Assembly (NCBI GenBank): GCA_037903355.1
Contig: JBAJFE010000042.1
Span: forward strand, 4,104,001-4,168,000
Source of the DNA: Trichuris trichiura
Lineage: Eukaryota > Nematoda > Enoplea > Trichinellida > Trichuridae
Direction of reading: 5' to 3'
Length of the DNA stretch: 64,000 bases
Positions 52,690-63,857 of this stretch are shown one piece after another. The notes below the pieces were generated by a model. The model was given only the letters and a program-made list of their open reading frames with translations, was not told the DNA's origin and did not search any database. The position numbers were made by a program, and so were the translations under genes. Position 1 is the first letter of the stretch, and each line of letters begins with the position of its first letter.

Positions 52690-55230
52690 TCTTCTATATG
52701 CGATTTAAATTGAAGGATGAATCTATCGCAACGTATTTCGCGGAGTTCAGATGCCTAGTTGTATGCAGCGAGTTCAAGAATATAGGGACCCTGAGATCAG
52801 TTAGTGTTCAGACAGCGGGATGGTACCACCGGTGGTATCTTCTCCTGAAACGCCTCTTACCTGTGATGGAACTGTCAAAAGAGAACATACGGGAGAACCT
52901 GTGGCTAGTCAAAAAAGAAGTTGCAAGCTCGAAAGTCTTCCATTGACGTTCCAACTACAAATCAGACATGATGCACTAATTCAAATAAGCTGATCTTTTA
53001 GAAGGACTTTTTTTCAGCCTTCGTGAACCCCTACGTCTCTTGAGGTTGTTTGCATAGCCGCAAAAACTGTAAGCTCAGAAACGCAGGGTCAATCTGTGTC
53101 ACAAAAAGGGCACACAGCCAAACCTTGCAGGAACACGAAGTGTCAGCGAATTAAGCGTATCACAAATGACTCCTGCGATAAAGCGCATGCACGACACTTC
53201 GTCAACAGCTTGCATCAAGCTAAACCTGTAATAGTTCTCATCGTAAGGCAAATTGAGGCTGGACGGTTCTTTTTGGCAGTCGGCTCCGGTTCTACTTTTT
53301 CTGTCGTCTCTTTAAACAGGTACTCAGAATTATGACTAAGGGGAACTAATCTGATACGGAGACTTTACTCAAACAGTTGGCATTATAAGAAGCCTAAAAA
53401 GCTCAGGGGCCACAGAAAAGTCGATACAGCGTAAAATTTCTATAACAAGAAACTTCACCTCCTCGTCACAACAGGTGATTGAGAAAGCCTCTCAAAGTTC
53501 GAGTGGTTTTCTGCGTTGCGCTTGAGCGCTCATGGAATTCACTGACTGCGTTCTAAAGACAGTATATGAGTCCTGTCAGAAGAGATCGCTGACGTCTTCA
53601 AAGAAAATTTGTAAACTTACAAAGGACCTAAGGTGGAGCTACCAGTCGATCCTAAGGTTCTTCCAATTCGACTGAACGCACGAAATGTGCTCTGAGGCAA
53701 AGGCGGAAATAATACGCTTGCTCGAAGAGGTTTTTGAACTAATTAGCAAGTTGGAATAGTGGACCGCAGTGATCCCGGTAATCAAACCCACGGAAGCTCT
53801 ACCCTATTGCAGCGAATACAGAATCAGAAAAACATGGCACTGAAGAGCCCTTTTCATCCACTACTATAAGTAACTCATCTGCCCTGAAATCTATTAGGTG
53901 GATGATGCTATTCCAGAATTGACATGCCCCAAGTTTGTCTGCAATAAATTGTGAAAGATGCTTCTGCGGAAGTTCAAACGGTTATCTTTCAGAAGGAAGA
54001 ATTCATAGTAAATAAACTTTAATTTGGTGTATGAAACGCCCTAAGCGTGTTCCAACAGCTAATGGACGATTTTCTGAGCGATGTTTTAGGAACAGCGATT
54101 CAGTAATTCGATAACATATTAATCTGACCTACGTTGCTTTCAGAGTTAACAGACAGATTATGTCGAACCTTCAGAATTCTGGGGAAGGTGCAACTTTACG
54201 CAGAGAAGAAAAAGTCACTTTGGCGTTACATCCAACAGTTTGAGTGGATAAAAAATCAATGCGTTTGACATCCCTCTTTCTAGAACAATGGAAGCCACTC
54301 ACAATGGCCCAACTCTCGAAAACAAACGGAAGCTGTAGGTGTGGCAATGCTGGCCAGTGATCCGGACCCCTTAAAAGCGCAGCGGGATGATGCTTCGCAC
54401 TGCCTAGCGTCGACGTTGTCCTCCCTGTGGTGCCAAGGGTGCGACAATATCGAGGCCACGTCTAGCGGGTTAGGTCACCTCCTCGATGATGCGCGACCCC
54501 ACTTCAGGTTACCGACCAACGAGTCGTTCACCACAGAATGGCCCTGAATTCGCCTATATAAAGTTACGGGCACTGGGGTCTAAAGAGTTTCTCCGTCGGT
54601 CTCTCCCTGATCGTACGATCGTTCCTTCTCTGTCTTGTGTCCAGCGATCACCACGGCGTTCAGTGTCAATAAACTTATACTTCTCTTGCGTATCATCCCT
54701 TCAGCATTCGCGTACAGTAAACGTTCTTGGGACTGCTCAGTTCTTGCCATACTTTTCCTAAGAACACGGCGAAAACTCGAGAGACATTGTACTGCTTGCT
54801 TGACAGTGGCATAAAGTAGTACTGAACGAAACCTCATCACTGAAGATTTACGGCAGTTAAGCGACCACTCACTTTCAAGAGTGTGCAGTTCTCATTCGTC
54901 ATTTTGTGCCCTACACTACTAAGGCGCAATGCGACTCTCATAAAGAGTAAGAGTCGTTTTAAGCCAAATCAGAAAACTGGAACAAAGCGGCAATCGCTTT
55001 TGCCTGTCGAATGCTGACATAGGCAGAACAGAACTACGGTGTTAAATCTCGTTACTCTACTTAGATCGGGAAGTCGAGAAGAATTTGCCTTAATTTCCGG
55101 AATTAAGAAGTTTCACCAGTTCCTTTACGGTCGAAAGCTCACATTCGTAACAGATTGTTAGACTCTGCTGAACTTGTTTGATCCTACGGGGTCACAATGA
55201 ACATAATCCGTCGAAGAAAACTGTTGCGGG
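52690..55230 (+). pseudogene. Gypsy retrotransposon relic
   Basis: Gag-like DESIATYFAEFRCLVVCSEF is followed, in other frames, by a zinc-knuckle remnant (SQKGHTAKPCR), a protease remnant (VGSGSTFSVVS, with Asp lost), RT remnants near 53.6-54.2 kb and RNase H words near 55.0-55.2 kb (IKKFHQFLYGRK-like). Many stops and shifts. No full LTR pair found. It is interrupted by a separate solo LTR. Confidence 0.65.
54340..54716 (+). repeat. Probable solo LTR inserted in the gypsy relic
   Basis: About 377 bp, more GC-rich than its surroundings, TG..CA ends (TGTGGCAATG at the left, GCGTACA at the right). It holds a TATA box, CTATATAAAG at about 54557, and AATAAA at 54668-54673 in the U3-R-U5 order on the plus strand. 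It interrupts the RNase H region of the older element. Target duplication not clear. Confidence 0.55.
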
Positions 55231-57585
55231 CCGTAATGTTGTACGCTTATTCTTGCAAGCTTTTGTACAAGTCAAGCAGCCATTTGAGCAACGCTGATGT
55301 ACTAAGCCATTTGTTCTGGTCTTACAAAATTATGAATTCGCAGGTTTTTCAGAAATAAGCGAGAAACTCTGAATTTGGCTTAACTGCGTGATTTCAGAAT
55401 TATCTCGCCTTTTTCTTGTTATTCGCACGACGCGATGCATCATACGGGTCTTCATCCTCCTTCCACTTCGCGTTGAGCGAACTGAGGAGCTAAACAACGC
55501 GTTGATTTTTCCTTCCCAGCAATGCTACGACGTTTGCCTTCATTTCAGTCTACTGTGATACTGCCCAGTGTAATCAATGGATGTTCATTCATAAAGTTTC
55601 CATAAATTTCAAGATTTGAATGTATGTTACGGTAAGAAATCATACAAATTATAAAGTAGTTAGCATGCGCATTTATACTATGCGTTAATGAAAAGCCCGA
55701 TCGTATCTGTTTCGATATTTCATGGCTACTTGGCTCGTTTACGTTTTCAAAGTTTCAACACATCCCAGAAAAGCTTTCTAGCACATTCACTGGAACAACC
55801 AGGTTAATCAAACCCGCACTATTAAAAAGACCGTTGTCAGTATGGTTGAAGTGACCGCAAGTCGATACTATAAGCTGCCTGTTCATCAACGGGCAAAGAG
55901 TATACTGCTATGGAATTGCGAGGACTAACAAAGGTTCTGCAGAGTTGCGCAGAAAATGCACAAGCCTTCCATCAAAGTAAAACAGTCAGGATTTTCAATT
56001 TTAGTGCCAGTTAGCGGGTTTTATATAGAACGACAAGCTTGAGGTCGCCTATCCTTTGTCGTTACCTCGAAGGCAAGACTTATTACTCCCTGAATCAAAA
56101 CAGCAGCGGTAACGCGCAATGAGATTTGTTCCGGAGCCTGATATCAGTCCCATGGCTGAGAACAACAGGAGAATGTACATATGTGTCGTACGGAATGAGT
56201 AGTGTTAGTAGACAAAGTAAAAAAATATTTTCATATGGATAGTGTAGTAGGATGTAAGGCTAGGCCATTTCGACCATTAAAACTTTCTATTTCCCTTTAA
56301 CTACCACTTTATCGCCAAGTATAGCTGTCGTAATGAATCATTCTGTTTTCCTGCTACCATGTTACATAGCAGCTTTGGCAGATAACACAAATTCATTTTG
56401 CAGAGAACCAATTGCATGCACAGCTCTGGATAGGTCAGTAGTAGAAAGCAAATGATCGTTCATTGTTGTTCTATTTAGATTTTGAGACTACCACAGTCGG
56501 TGAGTTTCAGTCCAAAGTTTTAAGTATTTCATTAAAGATTTGTAAGGTAATCATCTCCAGATAGTAGTGATTTCTTTCTTAGTATTCATACTAATATTGA
56601 TTCCTCTGCAAAGAAAATGGGCGAGTATTATTCCTTTAGAAAGTAAAACAGCCTGTCTGACAACTTTCAGAATTGAGAAGTATTGAAAGAAAGGTAGACA
56701 CGTTAAAAAGAATACCTTTAGTTCGTTTGTAAGGGTAACGAAACGTAAAAAAACTTTAAAATAAGCCATAATTATGCCAGCAATTCAGATTTATTGACGT
56801 ATCTCAGTTGTATTGAAGGCATTACGCAGACGTAAAGTTTGGTTTAACCAAAATTTCCAAAATGCTATTCGCTTCAAATAGCCCAGGTATTCATTGAAAA
56901 CCTCACTTTTGGAACTGGTTGGTTGGCGTGTTCATGCATAGTCCTTACCAACTGTTCGCCTAAATGCGCTAACGGAGTAACAAGTAAATGCTGGGTTTTC
57001 AAGATTTTCCTGTTTCGCCCTCAGTAGCTCTTCCTCTTCAGAACACAAAAATTGAGATTAACCGTAGCTTATAAATTTATTAAATCAAAACCAGAAAAAT
57101 CAACAGTAGGAAATAATGATTTATCTACAAATCACGTTTATGTTAAAATTTTTCGTTGTACTTTCAGTAAACTGGCACGCCTGTGACGTGTTGATCCCTG
57201 GCAGAAGAACTTACTCCACTTGTCAGAATTCGAGAAACGCTAACTAGACGTGAATCAGTTACAAAGAAATTAAAAGATTCTTCATATGCTGAGAACCAAT
57301 TCAATTAATGGTGCGGGTCAAAATTTGAGATAATCGTCTTGCCTTATTAAACTATAGTCCACTTTCAAAAATTTTCCGGTGAGAGACTTTTTTTATTGCT
57401 TGCACTGAATAAGCTAGTAGAAGATCCTACGGCGAAAAGAATCAATAATTCTTTGTTCAAGCTATCGGCAACGCAGCTACATAATGGCAGCAAATGTACG
57501 CAAGAAATTTCCTCACAGTGTTCAGTTTATTCAATTAACTCAGTTGTAATTGAAAACTAATGACTTTTCAACGCTGTTTTGGAAT
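55231..57585. other. No gene recognised
   Basis: AT-rich, short open frames only. No supported feature. Confidence 0.35.
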
Positions 57586-58225
57586 TTCATGTATGTATTT
57601 ATTACGGAAAAGGTACAAAGCATTTATTTTGTAAATGTAACTTCTTGGTACGGGACTGTGAATTTTCATGTTAAACTATTTCTTATACGGAATGTATGCC
57701 CCGTTACTTTCTGTATAAGAAACAGTTTAACACGAAAGCATTTATTTGTACTTATGAAAACAAATTCTCAAAGCTTTCAAAGCTTTACAAGCTCTGCTGT
57801 TAGCGATAACAAGTACAAGTACAACAAGTACTTGTACTTGTTATCGCTAACAGGTAGGTTCCTTCTCTGTCTGTCAGCTATCAGAAGAAACCTCCAACAG
57901 AGTCCGTCTTTTACGTCTTCCCTGTCTGTCAGCTGTCAGAAGAAACCTCCAACAAAAACTTTAAAACATTCGTTTGAAACCGTTAAAAACGATTGAAGGT
58001 TGACATCGGTTCGCAAATTACATTCATTTTATGACCGCTGAAGACGGTTCACAATTGATCCGGAAGCTCCGGAGATTAAAGGTTATTGTACATATAACGG
58101 GAAATTCACTCCGTAATGAAGACGCTTCATTATGAAAACTTATAGTCCCGTACCAAGACATCATATCTTCAAAAATAAACATTTTGTAGCTTTTCCATGG
58201 TAAATACATACATGAAACTCAGTTT
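57586..58225. repeat. Foldback element with internal palindrome
   Basis: The left arm (57586-57670: TTTCATGTATGTATTTATTA to CTTGGTACGGGACTGTGAAT) is repeated in reverse complement at about 58128-58220 with some divergence. A second, shorter inverted pair (TTAAACTATTTCTTATACGG / CTGTATAAGAAACAGTTTAA) lies at 57672-57732. The right half carries a decayed GCTGAAGACGGTTC..CCGGAAGC motif at 58036-58068. Confidence 0.65.
57797..57853. repeat. Perfect 26-bp inverted repeat with 5-nt loop
   Basis: CTGTTAGCGATAACAAGTAC then AAGTAC, loop AACAA, and the exact complement ending TTATCGCTAACAG. Followed by two direct copies of CTGTCTGTCAGCT.TCAGAA plus GAAACCTCCAACA (57868-57902, 57923-57957). Confidence 0.85.
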
Positions 58226-58693
58226 ATTCACTTAAAAAGCAACATTAACTGTGGAGGCACCATGAAGTAGTTAGTTACCTGGCATTGTAACAGGAAACGA
58301 GTTTGGCTGCTTGGCAAGAAATCGTGTAGATAAAGTGGGTCTTCAGGTGCTGGCCTCTTGCACTAGTGAAGGTATCATAGAAAGACGCTGACTGAGAGCC
58401 GTGGATGGAAACTGAAAGTGCAGCTAGAAGTGAAAACTTCTAGCGGTAAATTTACCATAAGCTAGACTGATCAATTGAATCGCAGGACAAGGCAGCTGGC
58501 AAGGGGAACAAGTAGGATCGCTATAAAAATGCTGAGTGGCAAACAGAACGGTTATCAGGAAAAAATGGTTTATGCGGTTGTCACTCTTGCGGCACATCTT
58601 GTTCGATATCATAAAATTGTTTATGTACTACTCAGCGAGTTTAATTTGCAGAACCTGATGTTCGTATCACCTCTCTTGACCGCCCCATCTCAA

Positions 58694-59028
58694 TTTCATA
58701 GTCGGTCTTCTGGTTCACGGATTTGGCCTGTTTAATGTATCTGTAAGTAAACTTCAAAGTGCCCTACCAACGAATGAATAAACAGACTGTTAGAGAAAAT
58801 ACAGAACAATTTGTGTACCGTACGTTTTGGAACTGTTCTTGTTCCGTCGTCAGCAGTGTAAGGGAGGAACTGACGACAGAACAAGAGCAGTTCCGAAACG
58901 TACGGTATACAAATTGTTCTGCATTTTCTCTAACAATCTGCTCACCATTCATTGTTAGGGCACTTTGAAGTTTACTTCCAGATACATCAAACAGGCCAAA
59001 CCCGTGAACCAGAAGACCAACTATGAAA
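58694..59028. repeat. Long palindrome, arms about 165 bp
   Basis: From TTTCATAGTCGGTCTTCTGG to GAAGACCAACTATGAAA, centred near 58861. The arms are nearly identical. Each contains a hammerhead-like motif close to the centre (CTGACGA 58870-58876, GAAA 58895-58898 on the plus strand; the left arm reads CTGACGACGGAAC..GTTCC then AAAACGTAC on the minus strand). Half-copies occur at 35116-35285 and about 49280-49430. Confidence 0.85.
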
Positions 59029-59397
59029 CAACCTAAGCCTGTTAAAAGACACCCCGTCTTTCGAAACTGCCGGTTCATTTGTTTCATTCATTCCAATTGA
59101 TTTTATTTTTGCAATAATAGAAACTTTCAAAGAATTAGTTTCTACCAAAGAAATCGATGGAGCAAGATGTTCTTACTGTGTGCGTAGGAAACTAAATTGC
59201 TGAAAAGATACTAGAAATTTAATTGGCTGCGGTGATGCAATGATTGCTGGCCTGATCATCTTACAAAATGGCCAATTACCTGGGAATGCTCCTGGAGGGC
59301 GCTGGTATCTCTTGCTTAAAAGCGTGTTGCGCAAGTTCTCAAGGAAATTTATGGACTTCATACGCGGTACTATCAATGCGTGGTGATTTGCGGATGC

Positions 59398-59580
59398 CGA
59401 ACAAAACTTCGGATGAAATTTCTGATTTCAATTCTACAGAATTTTTGAAACTTGTGCTGCCCAATGCACTCATCCATTCACTTACCGCTGTAGCTTGCAC
59501 TACGGTTGTTTTGAATATATTTTCACTAGCCGTTATTCATTGTATAAAAGAAAAGCGAGCGAATCTAATCCTTTGTTCTG
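59398..59580 (+). CDS. Possible exon with one membrane helix
   Basis: An open frame encodes NKTSDEISDFNSTEFLKLVL, PNALIHSLTAVACTTVVLNI and FSLAVIHCIKEKRANLILCS, and ends at a strong donor G|GTAAGTG at 59580/59581. The pattern (sequons, a helix, then basic residues) fits a first or single membrane segment. No family recognised, and neighbouring exons were not found. Confidence 0.3.
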
Positions 59581-59689
59581 GTAAGTGCAAACACATACTT
59601 CATAAATTATTGCGATTAAAAATTAGGATTCTTTACGAGAGGTATAGTTGGAAAAAAATATGGCAAAAAATCAGCTGAAGGGTGGTAAA

Positions 59690-60610
59690 TTATTTTTCAG
59701 AGTTAGTATCAATCTAAGAGGTTTGCCATCGTTTTTAAGCTATGTTACTAACAGTATGCACTGACAGTACAAATCTTATCAACAGCCAGTTTATACGTGT
59801 CATCCTTGTCCTGGTCAGATCGGCTAATAAGGTTCAAGGACATGCTTTACCCTGCTATTTAGACGATTATATGGGTAGCATTTAAACTGCTGAAAACTAT
59901 ATAAGGGAAATTTATTTTTGCCTTTCAAGAATGACTTATTCTGCATGAGCACATTTTTAACAGATACTTAGACGAATCGGGAAAGATAGTAGATGGAGAT
60001 ACATTCGTCACCAAAACTGATAGCATTGCACATAAGCAGTCGCTCACTAAAAGATTCATTGCAAATGAGAACAAGCATTGAATACAAGCTATTGCAGTTA
60101 ACTGCCTTTTCACAAACAGTACAGGCAGCTGTATTTATTAATAATTTAAATTGAATGGTAAATAATGAAAGAAGTTAACTTCCAAAATCAAATCACATCC
60201 ACAAAGATGAATAAGGCTGCCAACTTTATCTGCACAGAAGATGGTAAGATAATGAGTTTCATGAAAAGAATCTCACCTTCGAAGAAACAATTCAACGGCA
60301 TGTTTGGAATCAATACACCTTTTGTTAGGAGCAATGACAGCTTGGAAACTTCTTTGTTAATATTAAAGTATATCAGCACTTGTTCAATTCACTACTTCCG
60401 TCATCAGAAATAGTGCTCAGAACTGTTCAACTTTGTAAGACAGAAAACCAACGTACAGTTGTGCTTTTGTTGTAGGTTTTTCCAAGGCATGATTCTCTAA
60501 CTATAGAATTTGAAAGGCAATGCATCTTTTAGTAAATGTACCAGCCATCAAGAAACGTGCTTACAGAGTTCAGAAATGACACTAGGCATGATGATATAAT
60601 GCATAATTTC
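59690..60610. other. No gene recognised
   Basis: Short open frames only. Confidence 0.3.
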
Positions 60611-60615
60611 TGTAC

Positions 60616-60945
60616 CTTTATCGCGCCAGTTCCCGTAGACCTCTCCATTTCCTGCTCAATTATCTCCCTGGACTTGTCAGCGCCCCCAGATGACGCGTGA
60701 GCACCTTGCCCGCCGCTCATTGGTCTTGCCCGTCCAAATGTCGATTTGACAGCATGGCGTGCTGATTTAATGCGTGGCGCCTGCCGGTCTCGATCTACCG
60801 ACTTTATGGTTCCTTTCGGGTTTAAACCGGCTGCGAACAAACAAGCACCGTTTTGTTGTTCACCATATATTGGTTGTTCTGCTGGCTCAAGCTTAGCAGC
60901 CTCAGCTAGCGGTCCGTGCTCTCCACCGCAGGAAAGTTGCCAGTC
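60616..60945 (-). CDS. Possible exon, unknown protein
   Basis: On the minus strand a stretch with markedly higher GC reads EPAEQPIYGEQQNGACLF, RIKSARHAVKSTFGRARP and KSREIIEQEMERSTGTGA and ends at a donor AAAG|GTACAG. A CGTAAG acceptor lies at its start. Composition and the RS/KR-rich sequence look like a real coding exon of a regulatory or cytoskeletal protein, but I recognise no family. Confidence 0.4.
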
Positions 60946-61254
60946 CTTACGGCAAAAGCAGATAAGATTATGTTGTAAACTTATATGCACAGCACTCAAA
61001 GTCCAATTAGGAGCTCTATAGTAATGTCAGCACACGTCTGACAAACAAGCACGGAGATTCAGCGAAAGCGTAACCTACCGAGCTGAGACAGAAGCGAGAT
61101 ACAAAAGCAATAAGTCAGAAGAAGATGCAAGCGCTCAGCACTCGTCTTGCGTTACAACCAGCAAGATTCATCTTCACAGTGAACCAATCCTTTAGTAACA
61201 GATTATGACAGCGGCAGTTAGGGTCTATGATAAAGGCGAAATAGAAGAGCTTAC

Positions 61255-61444
61255 TTCCAGAGAGTTTACGGGCAGCTGCAGATGATAGCCCGCAAGAATC
61301 CAGCTGTTCTTCGAATATACTTTCACAAACAAACATGGAGGACCAGCGTGCTCTATTATTAACAAGATTCACAGAGCCGGTTAATTTGCGCGACATTTCC
61401 TGGTCAAACGCTGTCAGCGCAGTTTGCGCAAAGCATCTGCGCAT
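61255..61444 (-). CDS. Possible first or upstream exon, unknown protein
   Basis: The minus strand reads MRRCFAQTALTAFDQEMSRK, LTGSVNLVNNRARWSSMFV and EQLDSCGLSSAAARKLSG, ending at A|GTAAGC. It is in the same orientation as the exon at 60616-60945 but the two do not join in phase, so a missing exon or an unrelated gene must be assumed. Confidence 0.35.
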
Positions 61445-61823
61445 CGTACCAGTTTCTTCTCATCGTTTTCGTCTCATGAAAACTGTACGTCAAACACTTG
61501 CGCTAAAGTGAGCTCTGCATCTCTCCTTTCTTCTCAGCATTCCTGAACCTCCAGGGCGTCTAGCTCAATTGTGCTTTCTTGATACTTCTAGCACCCTCCT
61601 CTAAACGGTATCCCGGGCTAAGAACGTCCCCCAAAGTCTGCCAGTGACTACAAGAGGACAACATTCACCACATTCAGAATCAGTAACCCAGAGAAAGCTC
61701 TGTCATTCCGACAGATGTCTGCATTTCACATTATCCTCCTTCCGTCAAGATGGGAATAATTAATAAATCAATAGTCTGCGCAGCTTCAGCTTCACATTGC
61801 GACTTACATTTCCTCCTGTTACC
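61445..61823. other. No gene recognised
   Basis: Flank of the hAT element; no supported coding sequence. Confidence 0.3.
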
Positions 61824-61831
61824 GTTTAATA

Positions 61832-62506
61832 CAGGGGTGGGGAACCCTTTTGGTATCGCGGGCCGTATAGCATACTTAAACGAAAAACAGCCTGCTTTAT
61901 TTGCACGTATGTTTATTAAGTCCCCCGTAATGGGATGCTTGGAACTGCTTTTCCCTGGCGAGGAAACTCCGAGATAAAAGGCGGAATTTTGAGACAATTC
62001 TGCAACCCAGTTGTAAAGAACATAATTGCAACTGGAGAGAACGAAATAACTTTTTTGTACTTCGAAGACTTAAAGGACAGGCGGCCGGCGCAAACCGACG
62101 AGAACGATAGAAAGAGAAGGCGAGAACGATGCCAGTGACTACTTGAGAGCAAAAAAAGCGAAAGTGCTCTAGCAAGCTGGACAGTCGTTATCTCGAACAA
62201 AGCAATGGCCCATCCTATTGACGCGCGCACACACACTATAGTGCCGCCTACTGCTTGTCACCGAAGACTAACAATGTCGGTTTGTCGACAGAGAGCTGTC
62301 AGCAACGCATCCTTCTGACCCAGCCTGACGCTCCCTGCTTGTTACGCAAGATTTATGTTCTTACTAGGATTCACATAAAATACGTTTATCGCTTTATGGA
62401 AAAATAACCTCCTACAATCACATTTCACTGAATCTTGCATCCATGTGCGGTTGCCCCAGCGCGTGGGCGGAAAATGGTCTCGCGGGCCGGACGTTCCCCA
62501 CCCCTG
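61832..62506. mobile_element. Non-autonomous hAT element (675 bp) with 8-bp target duplication
   Basis: Ends CAGGGGTGGGGAACCCTTTT and, in complement, GGACGTTCCCCACCCCTG, with a further shared TCGCGGGCCG inside each end. The flanks are GTTTAATA at 61824-61831 and GTTTAATA at 62507-62514, a perfect 8-bp duplication, the hAT hallmark. The interior has no transposase. The perfect duplication implies a recent insertion. Confidence 0.9.
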
Positions 62507-62514
62507 GTTTAATA

Positions 62515-63857
62515 CACGAGAATGCAACGAAATTAAGTGGGCTAAGCTGAAGCGAGAGAGAGAGAGAGATTAACCAGCTCCGAACGGCGTAAAATGATGA
62601 AAATGATAAGGGGAGCAGGCTCGCAAAGTCGCTCAGAACTTGAAAATAAAGTTCCTGGCCGTTACATCGAAATACTGGTTCTTCCGCAGTTGCTGCTTAA
62701 GATTTCATAAATTATTCACAGTATTATCCTTTCATGATTAAGTTATTTGTAGGATAGGACCCATTGGCGCTTAAAGGTTTTTACTGCAGAGCTTTTACGT
62801 CTATCTCTGACCCTTTATCGGCGGTAAATAATAGCTACAGGCGGCAAATACTGAGTCAGTTGACCGAGTGCAGGAAACAGTGGCGCAAAACGGTGCGACA
62901 GTTTTCTGCCTGCTTCATCGTTTCGAGCGACATGTTTTCCTTGTAAAACGTTTGTTCGATACCAAATCTGAACTCCACGATGAAGTATTAGGCACACTGA
63001 GAGAAAAAAAGCAGAAAACGAAACCTCCCAGGGGTTATAGAACGTTGCCCTAAATCATCTGCAAAAGTTGAACACGGTTTTACAAGTCACCAACGACTCA
63101 ATACGGAAACTGAGTACCATGAGAGCCATTAGGAAAAGTGAAAAATCAGAGGAGCACTGTATACTCGACACAATAACAATTTAAAAGGTGATAATGGAAC
63201 CGTCCAGAGTCACATCTGGACTCATTTGGTAAACTGACATTAGCGCTGCTCCCTTTGAGAAAAGGAAAAGACGGTATTTTTCTTCAGAAGAAAGAACAAA
63301 GAGAACGAAATCTCCCAAGGTTGAGAACTGAGGAGATCGGTCAGTGTAAGCTGATTGCAACAGAAAGGAACAAAGAAGCAGAAACGTGAAAATTGAAGAA
63401 CGAAAATTACAAGCAGAGCAACAGAACATCAGGAGCAGAAGCAAACATAACAGTACTACATATAACGCTTTTTAAAGGGGAAAACTTAAAAATCAAACTG
63501 ACTTTAAGATCACAACACCTGGACGCCAATCCTGACAATTTCTTCTCCTTCCTTTCTCGCGCTGACAACAGACCCTGAACGTCAAGAAAGATCAGTTTTC
63601 TTCCCCTTTTTTTCTCACCTTTTAATAAAAGAAGGCCATACCATACCTTACCTTTACCAGCGGAAACCTACACGCCAGTTACCAGACGTACTACTTTTAA
63701 ACTATCAGTGTCAACACGCTTGTTTGTGATGCTTGTAGAAGTAGCTGTGGACTGGAAACAAAGTGCAAATGTATACGTTCATAATGAATACTATACCACA
63801 GCCTTCCGGAACAGAACAACGGACGTCAGAACGCGTTGCCAATACGCTGAGAACTGC
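62515..63857. other. No gene recognised; GA microsatellite
   Basis: A GAGAGAGAGAGAGAG run lies at about 62554-62569. Otherwise only short open frames. Immediately before the rRNA start one would expect external transcribed spacer, but I cannot recognise a promoter. Confidence 0.3.

Noticed and set aside
54341..54547. 68-codon protein gene
   Set aside because: Lies inside a TATA- and AATAAA-bearing solo LTR; the composition is that of U3 sequence.
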